Assembly: GCF_002355335.1 (NCBI RefSeq)
Contig: NZ_AP014946.1
Location: 1,751,501 to 1,815,500 of the forward strand
Direction of reading: 5' to 3'
Length of the DNA: 64,000 nt
Source: Variibacter gotjawalensis
GTDB taxonomy: Bacteria > Pseudomonadota > Alphaproteobacteria > Rhizobiales > Xanthobacteraceae
Shown: positions 15,668 to 23,421 of the stretch, one piece after another
Layout of the letters: each line of letters begins with the position of its first letter
Numbering within the stretch: position 1 is the stretch's first letter
Notes under the pieces: generated by a model
What the model was told of the DNA's origin: nothing
What the model saw: only the letters and a program-made list of their open reading frames with translations
Databases searched by the model: none
Translations under genes and position numbers: made by a program

Positions 15668-16843
15668 TTACACCTTCGGCAGATCGAAAAAGGGCCGCAG
15701 GCGAATGCCGATCGCGGAGCCCGCCAGCGCAACGCCGAACCAGACCCAGCCGTGCAGCGAACCCGACGCGATCCCGCCGACGAAAGCGCCGATGTTGCAG
15801 CCGAAGCCGAGCCGCGCGCCGACGCCCAGCAAAAGTCCACCGATCGCAGCGCCGAGCAATGAGCGTCCGCTCGGCCATGCGCGTTTCGCAAACGGCGCCG
15901 CCCATGCGGCCGCCGCGATGGCGCCGAAGATCATGCCGAAATCCGTCAGGCTCGACGTGTCGGTCAGCAGCGAATCCTTGAGCGCCTTTGCAGGGCCCGG
16001 CCACTGCCAGAATGCCCAGGTTGAGAAATCGATGCCGAAGATTTGCGCGATCTTGGCGCCCCAGACGGCGAATGCAAACGTTACGCTCCACGGGTGACGC
16101 GCAACGAGGAACAGCGCGACCGAGAGAACACCGATTGCGACCGCCGCGATGATCTGCGTCCGCGTCGGCCGGAAGCTGGCGCCACGCGCCTGCGCGATTT
16201 TCACCGCCGCAAAACCCGCGAGCGCGAGGGAAGCGAGCGTCACGGCAAGCCCAGCCCAAGGCCCGAGCAGGTTAGCCGCGATGATCGGGTCGGCCCCGCC
16301 GAGATCGAGCAGCGGCGGCAGCCAAGCGGTGCCGATCACGCTACCGATGATGAAGGACGCGAGCCCGACGATCATACGGCCGGAGCCGCCACCCATCGCA
16401 TACAGCGTGCCGGAGCCGCACGCATTCGCGAGCTGCATTCCGACGCCGAAGATGAAAGCGCCGATGATGAGCGACGGGCCGAGCGGAGCGATCGCGCCGC
16501 CGTAACCCGGCACGAGTGCAGCGACCGGGACGATCACGAGCGCCGCAATGCTGATCAGCAGGAACGACGCGAGCAATCCGCCCGTCTCGCCGAGCACGAG
16601 AAAGCGCCGCCACGCCGCCGTGAAACCGAACTCTGCTTTCAGAAAAATGATGCCGAGCGCGAAGCCGAGAATGATCAGCGCTGCCGAGCCGATCGCGCCT
16701 TCGAGCAACACGAGACCGCATAGAAGCGCTGTCGCGAGGATTGCCGCGGTCAAAAAAGGCCAATCCCGCACGGTTGACGCCGTGCGGGATTGGAGCGCGT
16801 CAACCGGGAGGGGACCGGCCGCCGCGGAACTCGTTTTGCTCAT
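15668..16843 (-). CDS. YeeE/YedE family (TsuA-like) sulfur-compound transporter
   Basis: A 391-residue polytopic membrane protein with about nine to twelve hydrophobic helices. It shows the duplicated family motif GxQLANACGSGTLYAMGGGSGR (with Cys) and, in the second half, LGVGARLGFGCNIGAFVGGIASG (with Cys), which line the thiosulfate path in TsuA. It is expected to import thiosulfate or a related sulfur compound. I start at the ATG at 16843, which overlaps the upstream sulfurtransferase stop by four bases (ATGA). The open frame extends to 16924, inside the previous gene. Confidence 0.9.
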   Translation of the reverse strand: MSKTSSAAAGPLPVDALQSRTASTVRDWPFLTAAILATALLCGLVLLEGAIGSAALIILGFALGIIFLKAEFGFTAAWRRFLVLGETGGLLASFLLISIAALVIVPVAALVPGYGGAIAPLGPSLIIGAFIFGVGMQLANACGSGTLYAMGGGSGRMIVGLASFIIGSVIGTAWLPPLLDLGGADPIIAANLLGPWAGLAVTLASLALAGFAAVKIAQARGASFRPTRTQIIAAVAIGVLSVALFLVARHPWSVTFAFAVWGAKIAQIFGIDFSTWAFWQWPGPAKALKDSLLTDTSSLTDFGMIFGAIAAAAWAAPFAKRAWPSGRSLLGAAIGGLLLGVGARLGFGCNIGAFVGGIASGSLHGWVWFGVALAGSAIGIRLRPFFDLPKV

Positions 16844-17790
16844 GAACCGATTCTCAGCATTTTCTTGATGTCGTCGAGGCGCGTGCGCGACGACTCGATC
16901 GGGCGCGACGGGTCCTTCGACCATTCGACCATCGATCCATCATACAGCGCGACGTTCTGACGGCCGAGAACTTCCGACAGCACGAACCAGTTCGTCGCCG
17001 CCCAATGTCCCGTGTTGCAATAGCTGACGACTTGGCCATCCGCGACCGGCGCAAAAGCCTTCGCGAGTTCTTCGCGCGATTTCAGCTTCGTCGAGCCCGG
17101 CGCAAAAGCTGCGTCGTGCGGCAGGCTCTGCGCGCCCGGAAGATGTCCGTAGGCTTGCGCCGCATCGTGCTTCTGCTTGCCGGCGTAAAATTCCGGCGGG
17201 CGCGCATCAAGCAGCACCGCGTCGGTCGTGCCGACGAGCTTCTTCACGCGGTCGATATTGGCATGCAGCTCGGGGCGCAGCGTCGCTTCGAAGATCGCGG
17301 GCGCAACCTGCGGCGACTTGCCCTTCTGCGTCAGGTAGCCGGCCTTCACCCAGGCGGCCTGGCCGCCGTCGAGGATCGAGATGTTATCGTGGCCGTAAAC
17401 CTTCAGTGTCCAGTAGACGCGGGCGGCCGCGCCGAATTCGTTGTTGTCCTCACCGCCCCAAATGATGACGACGTGTTTCGTCTCGTCGATGCCAAGGCTG
17501 CCTGCGAGATTCTCGATCGCCATCTTGCCCGGCAGCAGGCCAGGCACGCCGTCGCGCTTCTGGCGCCAGCCGGCTTGGAAATAGTCGGCGTGCTGCGCGC
17601 CCGGAATATGCGCCTCTTCGTATGCGTTCTTCTGGCCGCCCGGCTCAACCGCGCGGATATCGACCAGCACGATATTGGGGTCGGTCACGTGCTCGCGCAG
17701 CCACTGAGCCGACACGGTCGGCTCTGCCGCCAGGACGGCGGTAGCTGAGAGAAAAATCGCAACGGCTGCAGCAGCGAAACGGCGGAACAT
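16840..17790 (-). CDS. Periplasmic thiosulfate sulfurtransferase (tandem rhodanese)
   Basis: A 316-residue SseA/TST-type protein with a signal peptide (FAAAAVAIFLSATAVLAAEP). It has two rhodanese domains. The first (about 25-150) lacks a catalytic Cys at the expected loop (IIWGGEDNNEFG) and contains the family segment AHIPGAQHADYF. The second (about 165-305) has the active Cys in VVSYCNTGHWAATNW. It would move sulfane sulfur from thiosulfate or mercaptopyruvate to an acceptor in the periplasm. It leads an operon with the YeeE/YedE transporter and the Cys-rich peptide, and is divergent from an Lrp/AsnC regulator. Confidence 0.92.
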   Translation of the reverse strand: MFRRFAAAAVAIFLSATAVLAAEPTVSAQWLREHVTDPNIVLVDIRAVEPGGQKNAYEEAHIPGAQHADYFQAGWRQKRDGVPGLLPGKMAIENLAGSLGIDETKHVVIIWGGEDNNEFGAAARVYWTLKVYGHDNISILDGGQAAWVKAGYLTQKGKSPQVAPAIFEATLRPELHANIDRVKKLVGTTDAVLLDARPPEFYAGKQKHDAAQAYGHLPGAQSLPHDAAFAPGSTKLKSREELAKAFAPVADGQVVSYCNTGHWAATNWFVLSEVLGRQNVALYDGSMVEWSKDPSRPIESSRTRLDDIKKMLRIGS

Positions 17791-17929
17791 GGGAGCCCCT
17801 TGTCGGAAACAGGCCCCTAATGTAGAACAAACATGCTGTTTAGGGCAGGGATGCGTCGAAATAGCAAAGTTTCATTTCTGACACGTCATAGTTGTAGAAT
17901 TTTCCTATCGCGACGCGGGAGAAAAGAGA

Positions 17930-18385
17930 ATGGACGCGACGGACCGCAAGATCCTCGCCGTACTGCAGGCTGACGCCAGCCTCTCGGTCGCCGAAATCGG
18001 CAACCGGGTGGGGCTCTCAACCACACCGTGCTGGAAGCGCATTCAGCGCCTCGAGGCCGATGGCGTGATCACGCAGCGCGTCGCGCTCGTCGACCCCGAA
18101 AAGGTCGGTTGGGGCGTCACGGTCTTCGTCGCCATCGAGACCGGCGATCATTCGGGCGAGTGGCTGGAAAATTTCGCGACGTTGGTGTCGGCCATGCCGG
18201 AAGTCGTCGAATTTTGGCGCATGTCCGGCGACGTCGACTACATGCTCCGCGTCGTCGTACCGGACATCAAGTCTTATGATGCGTTCTATCGGAAACTCAT
18301 CGCCGGCGCGAAGCTGAAGAACGTGACCTCACGCTTCGCGATGGAGCGGGTGAAGTTCACCACCGCACTCCCGATGACGGCGTAA
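17930..18385 (+). CDS. Lrp/AsnC family transcriptional regulator
   Basis: A 151-residue regulator. The N-terminal helix-turn-helix (MDATDRKILAVLQADASLS, then EIGNRVGLSTTPCWKRI) is followed by the RAM/AsnC ligand-binding domain (VEFWRMSGDVDYMLRVVV). It probably forms octamers that respond to an amino acid. It sits 139 bases from, and divergent to, the sulfurtransferase operon, so it is a likely local regulator of that operon; the effector may be a sulfur amino acid, which is inference. Confidence 0.93.
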   Translation: MDATDRKILAVLQADASLSVAEIGNRVGLSTTPCWKRIQRLEADGVITQRVALVDPEKVGWGVTVFVAIETGDHSGEWLENFATLVSAMPEVVEFWRMSGDVDYMLRVVVPDIKSYDAFYRKLIAGAKLKNVTSRFAMERVKFTTALPMTA

Positions 18386-18389
18386 GCCT

Positions 18390-18490
18390 GTAGCCCGGAT
18401 GAGCGTGCTCGCGAAGCGAGACGCGACATCCGGGGAACGAGAACTTCGGCCCCGGATATCGCTCGGCTTTGCCTCGCTCATCCGGGCTAC
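18390..18490. repeat. Family A dispersed palindromic repeat, copy 1
   Basis: A 101-base element bounded by GTAGCCCGGATGAGCG and its inverted copy CGCTCATCCGGGCTAC, with internal ACATCCGGGG and CCCCGGATAT. Further copies lie at 40416-40536 and 49132-49242. It fills the convergent gap between the Lrp gene and ilvD. Confidence 0.85.
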
Positions 18491-18503
18491 GCGAAGGCGA
18501 TGC

Positions 18504-20339
18504 CTACTCCGGAACGACGCGCACCGCGCCCTTGTCGGCACTGGTCGCGAACGCAGCATACGAACGCAGGGCGGTCGTGACGTTGCGCTTGCGCTTCTCG
18601 GCCGGCTTCCAGCCGAGCTTGTCTTGCTCTTCGCGGCGCTTCTCGAGTTCGGCTTCGTCGACCGCGAGATGAATGACGCGGTTCGGAATGTCGATCTCGA
18701 TACGATCGCCGTCGCGCACCAAACCGATCAAGCCGCCTTCGGCAGCTTCCGGCGAGATGTGGCCGATCGACAGACCCGAAGAGCCGCCCGAGAAGCGGCC
18801 ATCAGTGACGAGCGCGCACGCTTTGCCGAGCCCCTTCGATTTAAGATAGCTCGTCGGATACAGCATCTCCTGCATGCCCGGGCCGCCGCGCGGCCCTTCG
18901 TAGCGGATCAGCACGATATCGCCCGGCTTGATCTTGTTGCCGAGGATCGCGTCGACCGACGAATCTTGGCTTTCGAAGATGCGTGCCGGACCCGAGAATT
19001 TCAGAATGCTCTCGTCGACGCCGGCCGTCTTCACGATGCAGCCGCGCTCCGCGAGATTGCCGAACAGCACGGCGAGACCGCCGTCCTTCGAGAATGGATG
19101 CGCGGCGTTGCGGATGACACCCTTCTCGCGATCGAGATCGAGTTCGTCCCAGCGACGGTTCTGGCTGAACGCCTCCTGTGTCGGGACGCCGCCAGGCGCG
19201 CCGCGGAAGAATTCGTGCACGGATTCGCTGTTCGTCTGCGTCACGTCCCAACGTTTCAGCGCGGCGCCGAGGCTTTCGGCATGCACCGACGGAACAGACG
19301 TGTCGATCAAGCCCGCGCGATCGAGTTCGCCCAGAATACCCATGATGCCGCCGGCGCGATGCACGTCTTCGACGTGAACATTGGCGATCGCCGGCGCGAC
19401 CTTGCAGAGCACCGGCACCTTGCGCGAGAGCCGATCGATGTCCGCCATCGTGAAGCCGATTTCGCCTTCGAACGAAGCGGCGAGGAGGTGCAGAACCGTG
19501 TTGGTCGAGCCGCCCATCGCGATGTCGAGCGTCATCGCGTTTTCGAACGCTTTGAAGTTGGCGATCGAACGCGGCAGCACGCCGGCATCGTCCTGTTCGT
19601 AATAGCGGCGCGCGAGATCAACGATGAGATGACCGGCCTCGACGAACAGACGGCGGCGATCCGCGTGCGTCGCGAGCGTGGTGCCGTTGCCCGGCAGCGC
19701 GAGACCGAGCGCTTCCGTCAGACAGTTCATCGAATTCGCCGTGAACATGCCGGAGCACGAACCGCAGGTCGGGCAAGCCGAGCGTTCGATCACCTTCACG
19801 TCTTCATCCGAGACGCGATCGTCGGCCGCTGCGATCATCGCATCGATGAGATCGACCGATTTCTTGACGCCGCCGAGCACGACCTTGCCGGCCTCCATCG
19901 GGCCGCCGGAAACGAACACGGTCGGGATATTGAGCCGCATCGCTGCGAGCAGCATGCCGGGCGTGATCTTGTCGCAGTTCGAAATGCAGACCATCGCGTC
20001 CGCGCAATGCGCGTTGACCATGTACTCGGCTGCATCCGCGATCAGTTCGCGCGACGGCAGCGAGTAGAGCATGCCGTCGTGGCCCATCGCGATGCCGTCG
20101 TCGACCGCGATTGTGTTGAACTCCTTCGCGACGCCGCCGGCCGCTTCGATTTCGCGCGCGACGAGCTGGCCGAGATCTTTGAGGTGGACGTGGCCCGGCA
20201 CGAACTGCGTGAACGAGTTCACCACCGCGATGATCGGCTTGCCGAAATCCGAGTCCTTCATGCCGGTGGCGCGCCAAAGGCCGCGCGCGCCCGCCATGTT
20301 GCGGCCGTGGGTGGTGGTACGTGAGCGATACTGCGGCAT
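18504..20339 (-). CDS. ilvD: Dihydroxy-acid dehydratase IlvD
   Basis: A 611-residue Fe-S dehydratase that converts 2,3-dihydroxy-isovalerate and -methylvalerate to the 2-keto acids in valine, isoleucine and leucine synthesis. Cluster and metal motifs are [12 protein letters not shown] (about residue 122) and [19 protein letters not shown] (about residue 195), with the C-terminal [16 protein letters not shown]. The length matches the long E. coli-type form. It is monocistronic. The antisense strand has a 641-codon open frame that is a GC artefact. Confidence 0.97.
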   Translation of the reverse strand: MPQYRSRTTTHGRNMAGARGLWRATGMKDSDFGKPIIAVVNSFTQFVPGHVHLKDLGQLVAREIEAAGGVAKEFNTIAVDDGIAMGHDGMLYSLPSRELIADAAEYMVNAHCADAMVCISNCDKITPGMLLAAMRLNIPTVFVSGGPMEAGKVVLGGVKKSVDLIDAMIAAADDRVSDEDVKVIERSACPTCGSCSGMFTANSMNCLTEALGLALPGNGTTLATHADRRRLFVEAGHLIVDLARRYYEQDDAGVLPRSIANFKAFENAMTLDIAMGGSTNTVLHLLAASFEGEIGFTMADIDRLSRKVPVLCKVAPAIANVHVEDVHRAGGIMGILGELDRAGLIDTSVPSVHAESLGAALKRWDVTQTNSESVHEFFRGAPGGVPTQEAFSQNRRWDELDLDREKGVIRNAAHPFSKDGGLAVLFGNLAERGCIVKTAGVDESILKFSGPARIFESQDSSVDAILGNKIKPGDIVLIRYEGPRGGPGMQEMLYPTSYLKSKGLGKACALVTDGRFSGGSSGLSIGHISPEAAEGGLIGLVRDGDRIEIDIPNRVIHLAVDEAELEKRREEQDKLGWKPAEKRKRNVTTALRSYAAFATSADKGAVRVVPE

Positions 20340-20441
20340 CGAATGTGTCCGTTGAGCTAAGTCAGGCTGGGGGTTATGGCCGACTTTTCCGGGCTTCTAA
20401 AGAGATTTTCGCCGCATAGCCGGGCTGCGTCGTAGTGTCGT

Positions 20442-20855
20442 TTAGGCGTCCCAGGGCGACACAAGCTGCAAGCCGGTCGCGCGGAAGTCGTCGACGTTGC
20501 GCGTCGCGAGACGCCCGCCGTTGGCGAGGGCGATGGCCGCGATCATTCCGTCGGCCGTCGACATCTGCACACCCTGCCGCTTGGCGCGACCCATCAACTC
20601 GCCATAGGCGAGTGCGGCTTCCTCTGTGAAGCCGAAGATGCGGTTGCGAAAATGATTGCGCCAGTCGGAGAGCTTTTGCTCATGCGAAGGCGACCGCTGC
20701 GCCGCCGGGAGCCGGAAGATACCGAACGCAATCTCCGCAATGACGATTGTCGGCAGAGCCAGTTCAGCATCGCGGCGCGCTAGCCAGCCTGCCACGCGCA
20801 TATCGGGGATTTTGCGAAAGCTCTCGGACAGAACGTTGGTATCGATGAAGATCAA
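20442..20855 (-). CDS. vapC: Type II toxin, PIN-domain ribonuclease (VapC-like)
   Basis: A 137-residue PIN-domain protein. Conserved acidic residues are Asp5 (FIDTNVLSE), Glu41 (VIAEIAFG), and the C-terminal pair in TADGMIAAIA and TRNVDDFRATG. It is expected to be an Mg-dependent RNase that cuts tRNA or rRNA when freed from its antitoxin. The likely start is TTG at 20855, overlapping the antitoxin stop (TTGA). The pattern is closest to FitB/VapC toxins of rhizobia. Confidence 0.92.
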   Translation of the reverse strand: MIFIDTNVLSESFRKIPDMRVAGWLARRDAELALPTIVIAEIAFGIFRLPAAQRSPSHEQKLSDWRNHFRNRIFGFTEEAALAYGELMGRAKRQGVQMSTADGMIAAIALANGGRLATRNVDDFRATGLQLVSPWDA

Positions 20856-21103
20856 AACTCGATACCGGGATTCGGCTTCCTATTCTCGTCGATGAGCGCT
20901 TGCAGATCGACGCCATCCTCGCCGGTCTCTTGATAGAGACGCGTATAAAACGCCTCCGGGGACTCTTGGCCGGTCTGCGCGGCTTCGTAGCGCTCGAGCG
21001 CGCGCTCGACGATGTCCGCGATGGTGCGGCGCTCGCGTTGAGCGAGACGGTGGGCGAGGTCGCGCGCCTTGGCGCTGCGGACGGACAATTGCGGTTCGGG
21101 CAT
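20852..21103 (-). CDS. vapB: Type II antitoxin (VapB/FitA-like)
   Basis: An 83-residue protein with an N-terminal segment LSVRSAKARDLAHRLAQRE typical of PSK/VapB-type antitoxins, in which a ribbon-helix-helix or AbrB-like part binds DNA, then a C-terminal tail (PEAFYTRLYQETGEDGVD) that should wrap the PIN toxin. I start at the ATG at 21103, preceded by GGAGGG; an in-frame ATG at 21121 is possible. It overlaps vapC and probably autorepresses the pair. Confidence 0.82.
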   Translation of the reverse strand: MPEPQLSVRSAKARDLAHRLAQRERRTIADIVERALERYEAAQTGQESPEAFYTRLYQETGEDGVDLQALIDENRKPNPGIEF

Positions 21104-21276
21104 CGGCGGGGCACCCTCCATTTTACCGTAGAATATAGGCCGTGAGCCCCCTGCCATCAAGATGGCAGATGATGGCTAGATGGCACAATTGTCATTTTTA
21201 CACGCGGTGTCGGTTTGGCGGGCGTCCGTCCGTCTTTATAGCAACGGCATGAGGCCGGTCGAAATAGGAGAAGACA

Positions 21277-21699
21277 ATGCGCGTGATGGTGTTCGTGAAG
21301 GCGACGAAGGAGAGCGAAGCCGGCGAGACGCCGACGACCGAGGAATTTGCCGCCATGGGCAAGTTCAACGAGGAACTCGTCAATGCCGGCATCATGGAGG
21401 CGGGCGAGGGCCTGCATCCGACTTCGCGCGGCAAGCGCGTTCTGTTCGACGGCGACAAGCGCACCGTGAAGGACGGTCCGTTCCCGGTCGTCAACGAACT
21501 CGTTGCCGGCTTCTGGATCTGGAAGGTCAAGGATATCGACGAGGCGGTCTCGTGGGTGAAGCGCTGCCCCAACCCGATGCGCTCGATGAGCGAGATTGAG
21601 ATCCGTCAGATCTTCTCGGCCGAGGATTTCGGAGACGCGCTCACGCCCGAACTGCGCGAGCAGGAAGAACGCCTGCGCGAGAAGTCGGCAAAGAACTGA
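21277..21699 (+). CDS. YciI-like protein with DGPF motif
   Basis: A 140-residue protein of the YCII-related/DGPF family. The ferredoxin-like fold starts MRVMVFVKATKES, and the diagnostic DGPFP motif lies in VKDGPFPVVNELVAGFWIW (about residues 66-84). Family members occur near ECF sigma factors of the SigJ/ECF41 type and in sulfur or halogen metabolism, but no reaction is established. A ribosome site (AGGAGA) lies before the ATG. The neighbouring sigma/anti-sigma pair is on the opposite strand. Confidence 0.85.
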   Translation: MRVMVFVKATKESEAGETPTTEEFAAMGKFNEELVNAGIMEAGEGLHPTSRGKRVLFDGDKRTVKDGPFPVVNELVAGFWIWKVKDIDEAVSWVKRCPNPMRSMSEIEIRQIFSAEDFGDALTPELREQEERLREKSAKN

Positions 21700-22662
21700 T
21701 TACGGCGTGCCGCCCGGGAAGGTCGCCGGCGTCGTCTGCACCAGACGGCCGTGCACCACCGGGCCGGTCGGCTGGCCGGTCGGCGAGCCGCCCTTCGGCT
21801 CGACCGAAATGCCGAACGTCGCGCGCGACAATGTCGCGGCATCGTAATCCCCGAGCGCACGGCGCACCGTGTATTCGTTTTCGGCAACGAGTCCGAGCGA
21901 ACGCGGTCGCGTCTGCTGCGGCGTCACGACCCAAAGCTCGTACGAATTCTGCTCGCGCTGTTCGGCGCCGACACGGCGCAGGCTGACGGTCTTCTTGTCG
22001 ATGTCCACCGTCATGATGAAGGACGGCGCCGGCAGATTGTCGTCGCGTTGAAACACCGCAACGAATTCGGCAACGCGCTGCGACGGCACTTCGACCGTGC
22101 GTACAACTTCTTTCTCGACAACCTTTTCGACGATGCGCGGCGAGACTTCGCGAAACACCGCAAGCGCTGCAAGACCGGCCGCGATCGCACTCGTGCCGAT
22201 GGCGACGCGTTGCCACATGCCGGCGCGCTGCTTGAGTTCGACAACGTTCGACGCAGGCGCAACCGGAGCAGGGCGCGGCGGTGCGCCGAGCTTCGCAACT
22301 TCGCCCGTAGGCTCGGCAACTTTCGCCGCGGTTGCGACGGCCGCAGCGGCGCGCACGGACGCGAACGGATCGACTGTCGTCGAGCCTTTTGCGGCGTCGG
22401 CGAGATTCGGCATCCACAGCGTGTCGCGCGGTGCTTCCGCCGCAATGCGCGCCTTGATCCATTCCCAGCTCGTCGCCGGCGGCTCGACCGGTTCGACCAG
22501 CGCATGCAGTTCGCCGATACGCCGCTCCCAATAAGCAACGCGTTCGACGAAAGCCGGGTCGAGCGACATCTGCATGAGCACGTTTCCGCGACCCTCGGCA
22601 TCGAGCGAGCCGAGCGCGTATTCCGCGGCCAAGACGTCCTTGTCGTCGTCGATCGTGCTCAT
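21700..22662 (-). CDS. Anti-sigma factor (RskA/anti-sigma-K type)
   Basis: A 320-residue membrane protein. The N-terminal cytoplasmic anti-sigma region (about 1-90; AEYALGSLDAEGRGNVLMQM, ERVAYWERRIGELH) matches the ZAS-less RskA class. A single transmembrane segment lies near residues 155-172 (VAIGTSAIAAGLAALAVF), followed by the periplasmic RskA domain (YELWVVTPQQTRPRSLGLV, GISVEPKGGSPTGQPTGPVV). It would hold the upstream ECF sigma factor at the membrane. Its ATG overlaps the sigma stop by four bases. Confidence 0.93.
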   Translation of the reverse strand: MSTIDDDKDVLAAEYALGSLDAEGRGNVLMQMSLDPAFVERVAYWERRIGELHALVEPVEPPATSWEWIKARIAAEAPRDTLWMPNLADAAKGSTTVDPFASVRAAAAVATAAKVAEPTGEVAKLGAPPRPAPVAPASNVVELKQRAGMWQRVAIGTSAIAAGLAALAVFREVSPRIVEKVVEKEVVRTVEVPSQRVAEFVAVFQRDDNLPAPSFIMTVDIDKKTVSLRRVGAEQREQNSYELWVVTPQQTRPRSLGLVAENEYTVRRALGDYDAATLSRATFGISVEPKGGSPTGQPTGPVVHGRLVQTTPATFPGGTP

Positions 22663-23204
22663 GATCCCATGCACTCCCGGATTTGGATCAAGCCGCGGCG
22701 CAGCCACGTCTTGATCGTGTTCACGGGCTTCTCGAACTTCGCCGCGAGTTGATCGCGGCTCCAGCCGTTGTAGTAGGCGAGCAGCAGCACGCGCCTGTGT
22801 TCTTCATCGAGACCGCCCATGCAGCCGAGCAGGCGGCGCAACTGTTCGGTCATCTCGCGCTGCGCGAGCGGATCTTTCGTTTCCGCCGAAACCTCGATGG
22901 CCTGCGGCTCGTCCTCGATCGAGGCGTCGACCTTCTTGCGCAGCTGGTCGAGCGCGGCGTTGCGCGCAATCGCGACCATCCACGTAATCGGGCTTGCCAG
23001 GCGCGGGTTAAAGTCGCCGGCATTGCGCCAAATCTTGACGTAGGCCTCCTGCATAATCTCCTCGGCGACATCAGTTCGCCTCAAGATACGCAGGGTCACC
23101 CCGTAGAGTTTCGATTTAGTCGCAAGGTACAGGCGTTCGAACGCCTCGGAGTCGCCCTTGGCGGTTGCCGCCAGTAGCCAAACTAGTTCCGTAGGCGACA
23201 ACAT
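22659..23204 (-). CDS. ECF RNA polymerase sigma factor
   Basis: A 181-residue ECF sigma factor of the SigK/RpoE-like class. Region 2 spans about 20-85 (SEAFERLYLATKSKLYGVTL, EEIMQEAYVKIWRNAGDF, ITWMVAIARNAALDQLRK), and region 4 about 120-178 (LDEEHRRVLLLAYYNGWSRD with NTIKTWLRRGL). I start at the ATG at 23204, since the upstream extension is Arg/Pro-rich and unconserved. It is coupled to the anti-sigma gene. Targets probably include oxidative or envelope stress genes. Confidence 0.94.
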   Translation of the reverse strand: MLSPTELVWLLAATAKGDSEAFERLYLATKSKLYGVTLRILRRTDVAEEIMQEAYVKIWRNAGDFNPRLASPITWMVAIARNAALDQLRKKVDASIEDEPQAIEVSAETKDPLAQREMTEQLRRLLGCMGGLDEEHRRVLLLAYYNGWSRDQLAAKFEKPVNTIKTWLRRGLIQIRECMGS

Positions 23205-23338
23205 TGACCGGCCCCAAGGCGCGCGTAATGCGCGAGTCCCCGCGGAATCGATAGCACAGGACGGGCGGGTCGCCACCTGGCTTCAGGCATTGATCCCCAA
23301 CCCGTGATCGGCTGCACAACCGAATGCACGTCAAAGAT

Positions 23339-23354
23339 GTAATACTATAACATT
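23339..23354. promoter_or_regulatory. Zur-like operator 1
   Basis: GTAATACTATAACATT is, on the reverse strand, AATGTTATAGTATTAC. It matches the alphaproteobacterial Zur core GTTATANNATAAC with one mismatch. It lies 67 bases before the proposed start of the TonB receptor, upstream of a second, exact copy. Confidence 0.62.
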
Positions 23355-23380
23355 CCGCTTGCGTGTCCGAAATCAAGGAC

Positions 23381-23393
23381 GTTATAACATAAC
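23381..23393. promoter_or_regulatory. Zur-like operator 2
   Basis: GTTATAACATAAC is an exact match to the alphaproteobacterial zinc-uptake regulator core GTTATANNATAAC. Centred 42 bases after the first box, it would let two Zur dimers shut off the TonB receptor when zinc is plentiful. It also shows that the coding start is downstream, at 23422. Confidence 0.7.
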
Positions 23394-23421
23394 AATTGGG
23401 GTTTCAGGGTACGAGGTCGTT

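Noticed and set aside
18399-20324. Plus-strand open frame of 641 codons opposite ilvD
   Set aside because: It is fully antisense to a clear ilvD with all Fe-S motifs; its composition is Arg/Ala/His-rich and shows no domain. It is a GC-rich shadow frame.
23359-23421. Longer start for the TonB receptor at TTG 23359
   Set aside because: It would translate through an exact Zur box and put 21 residues before a good signal peptide.
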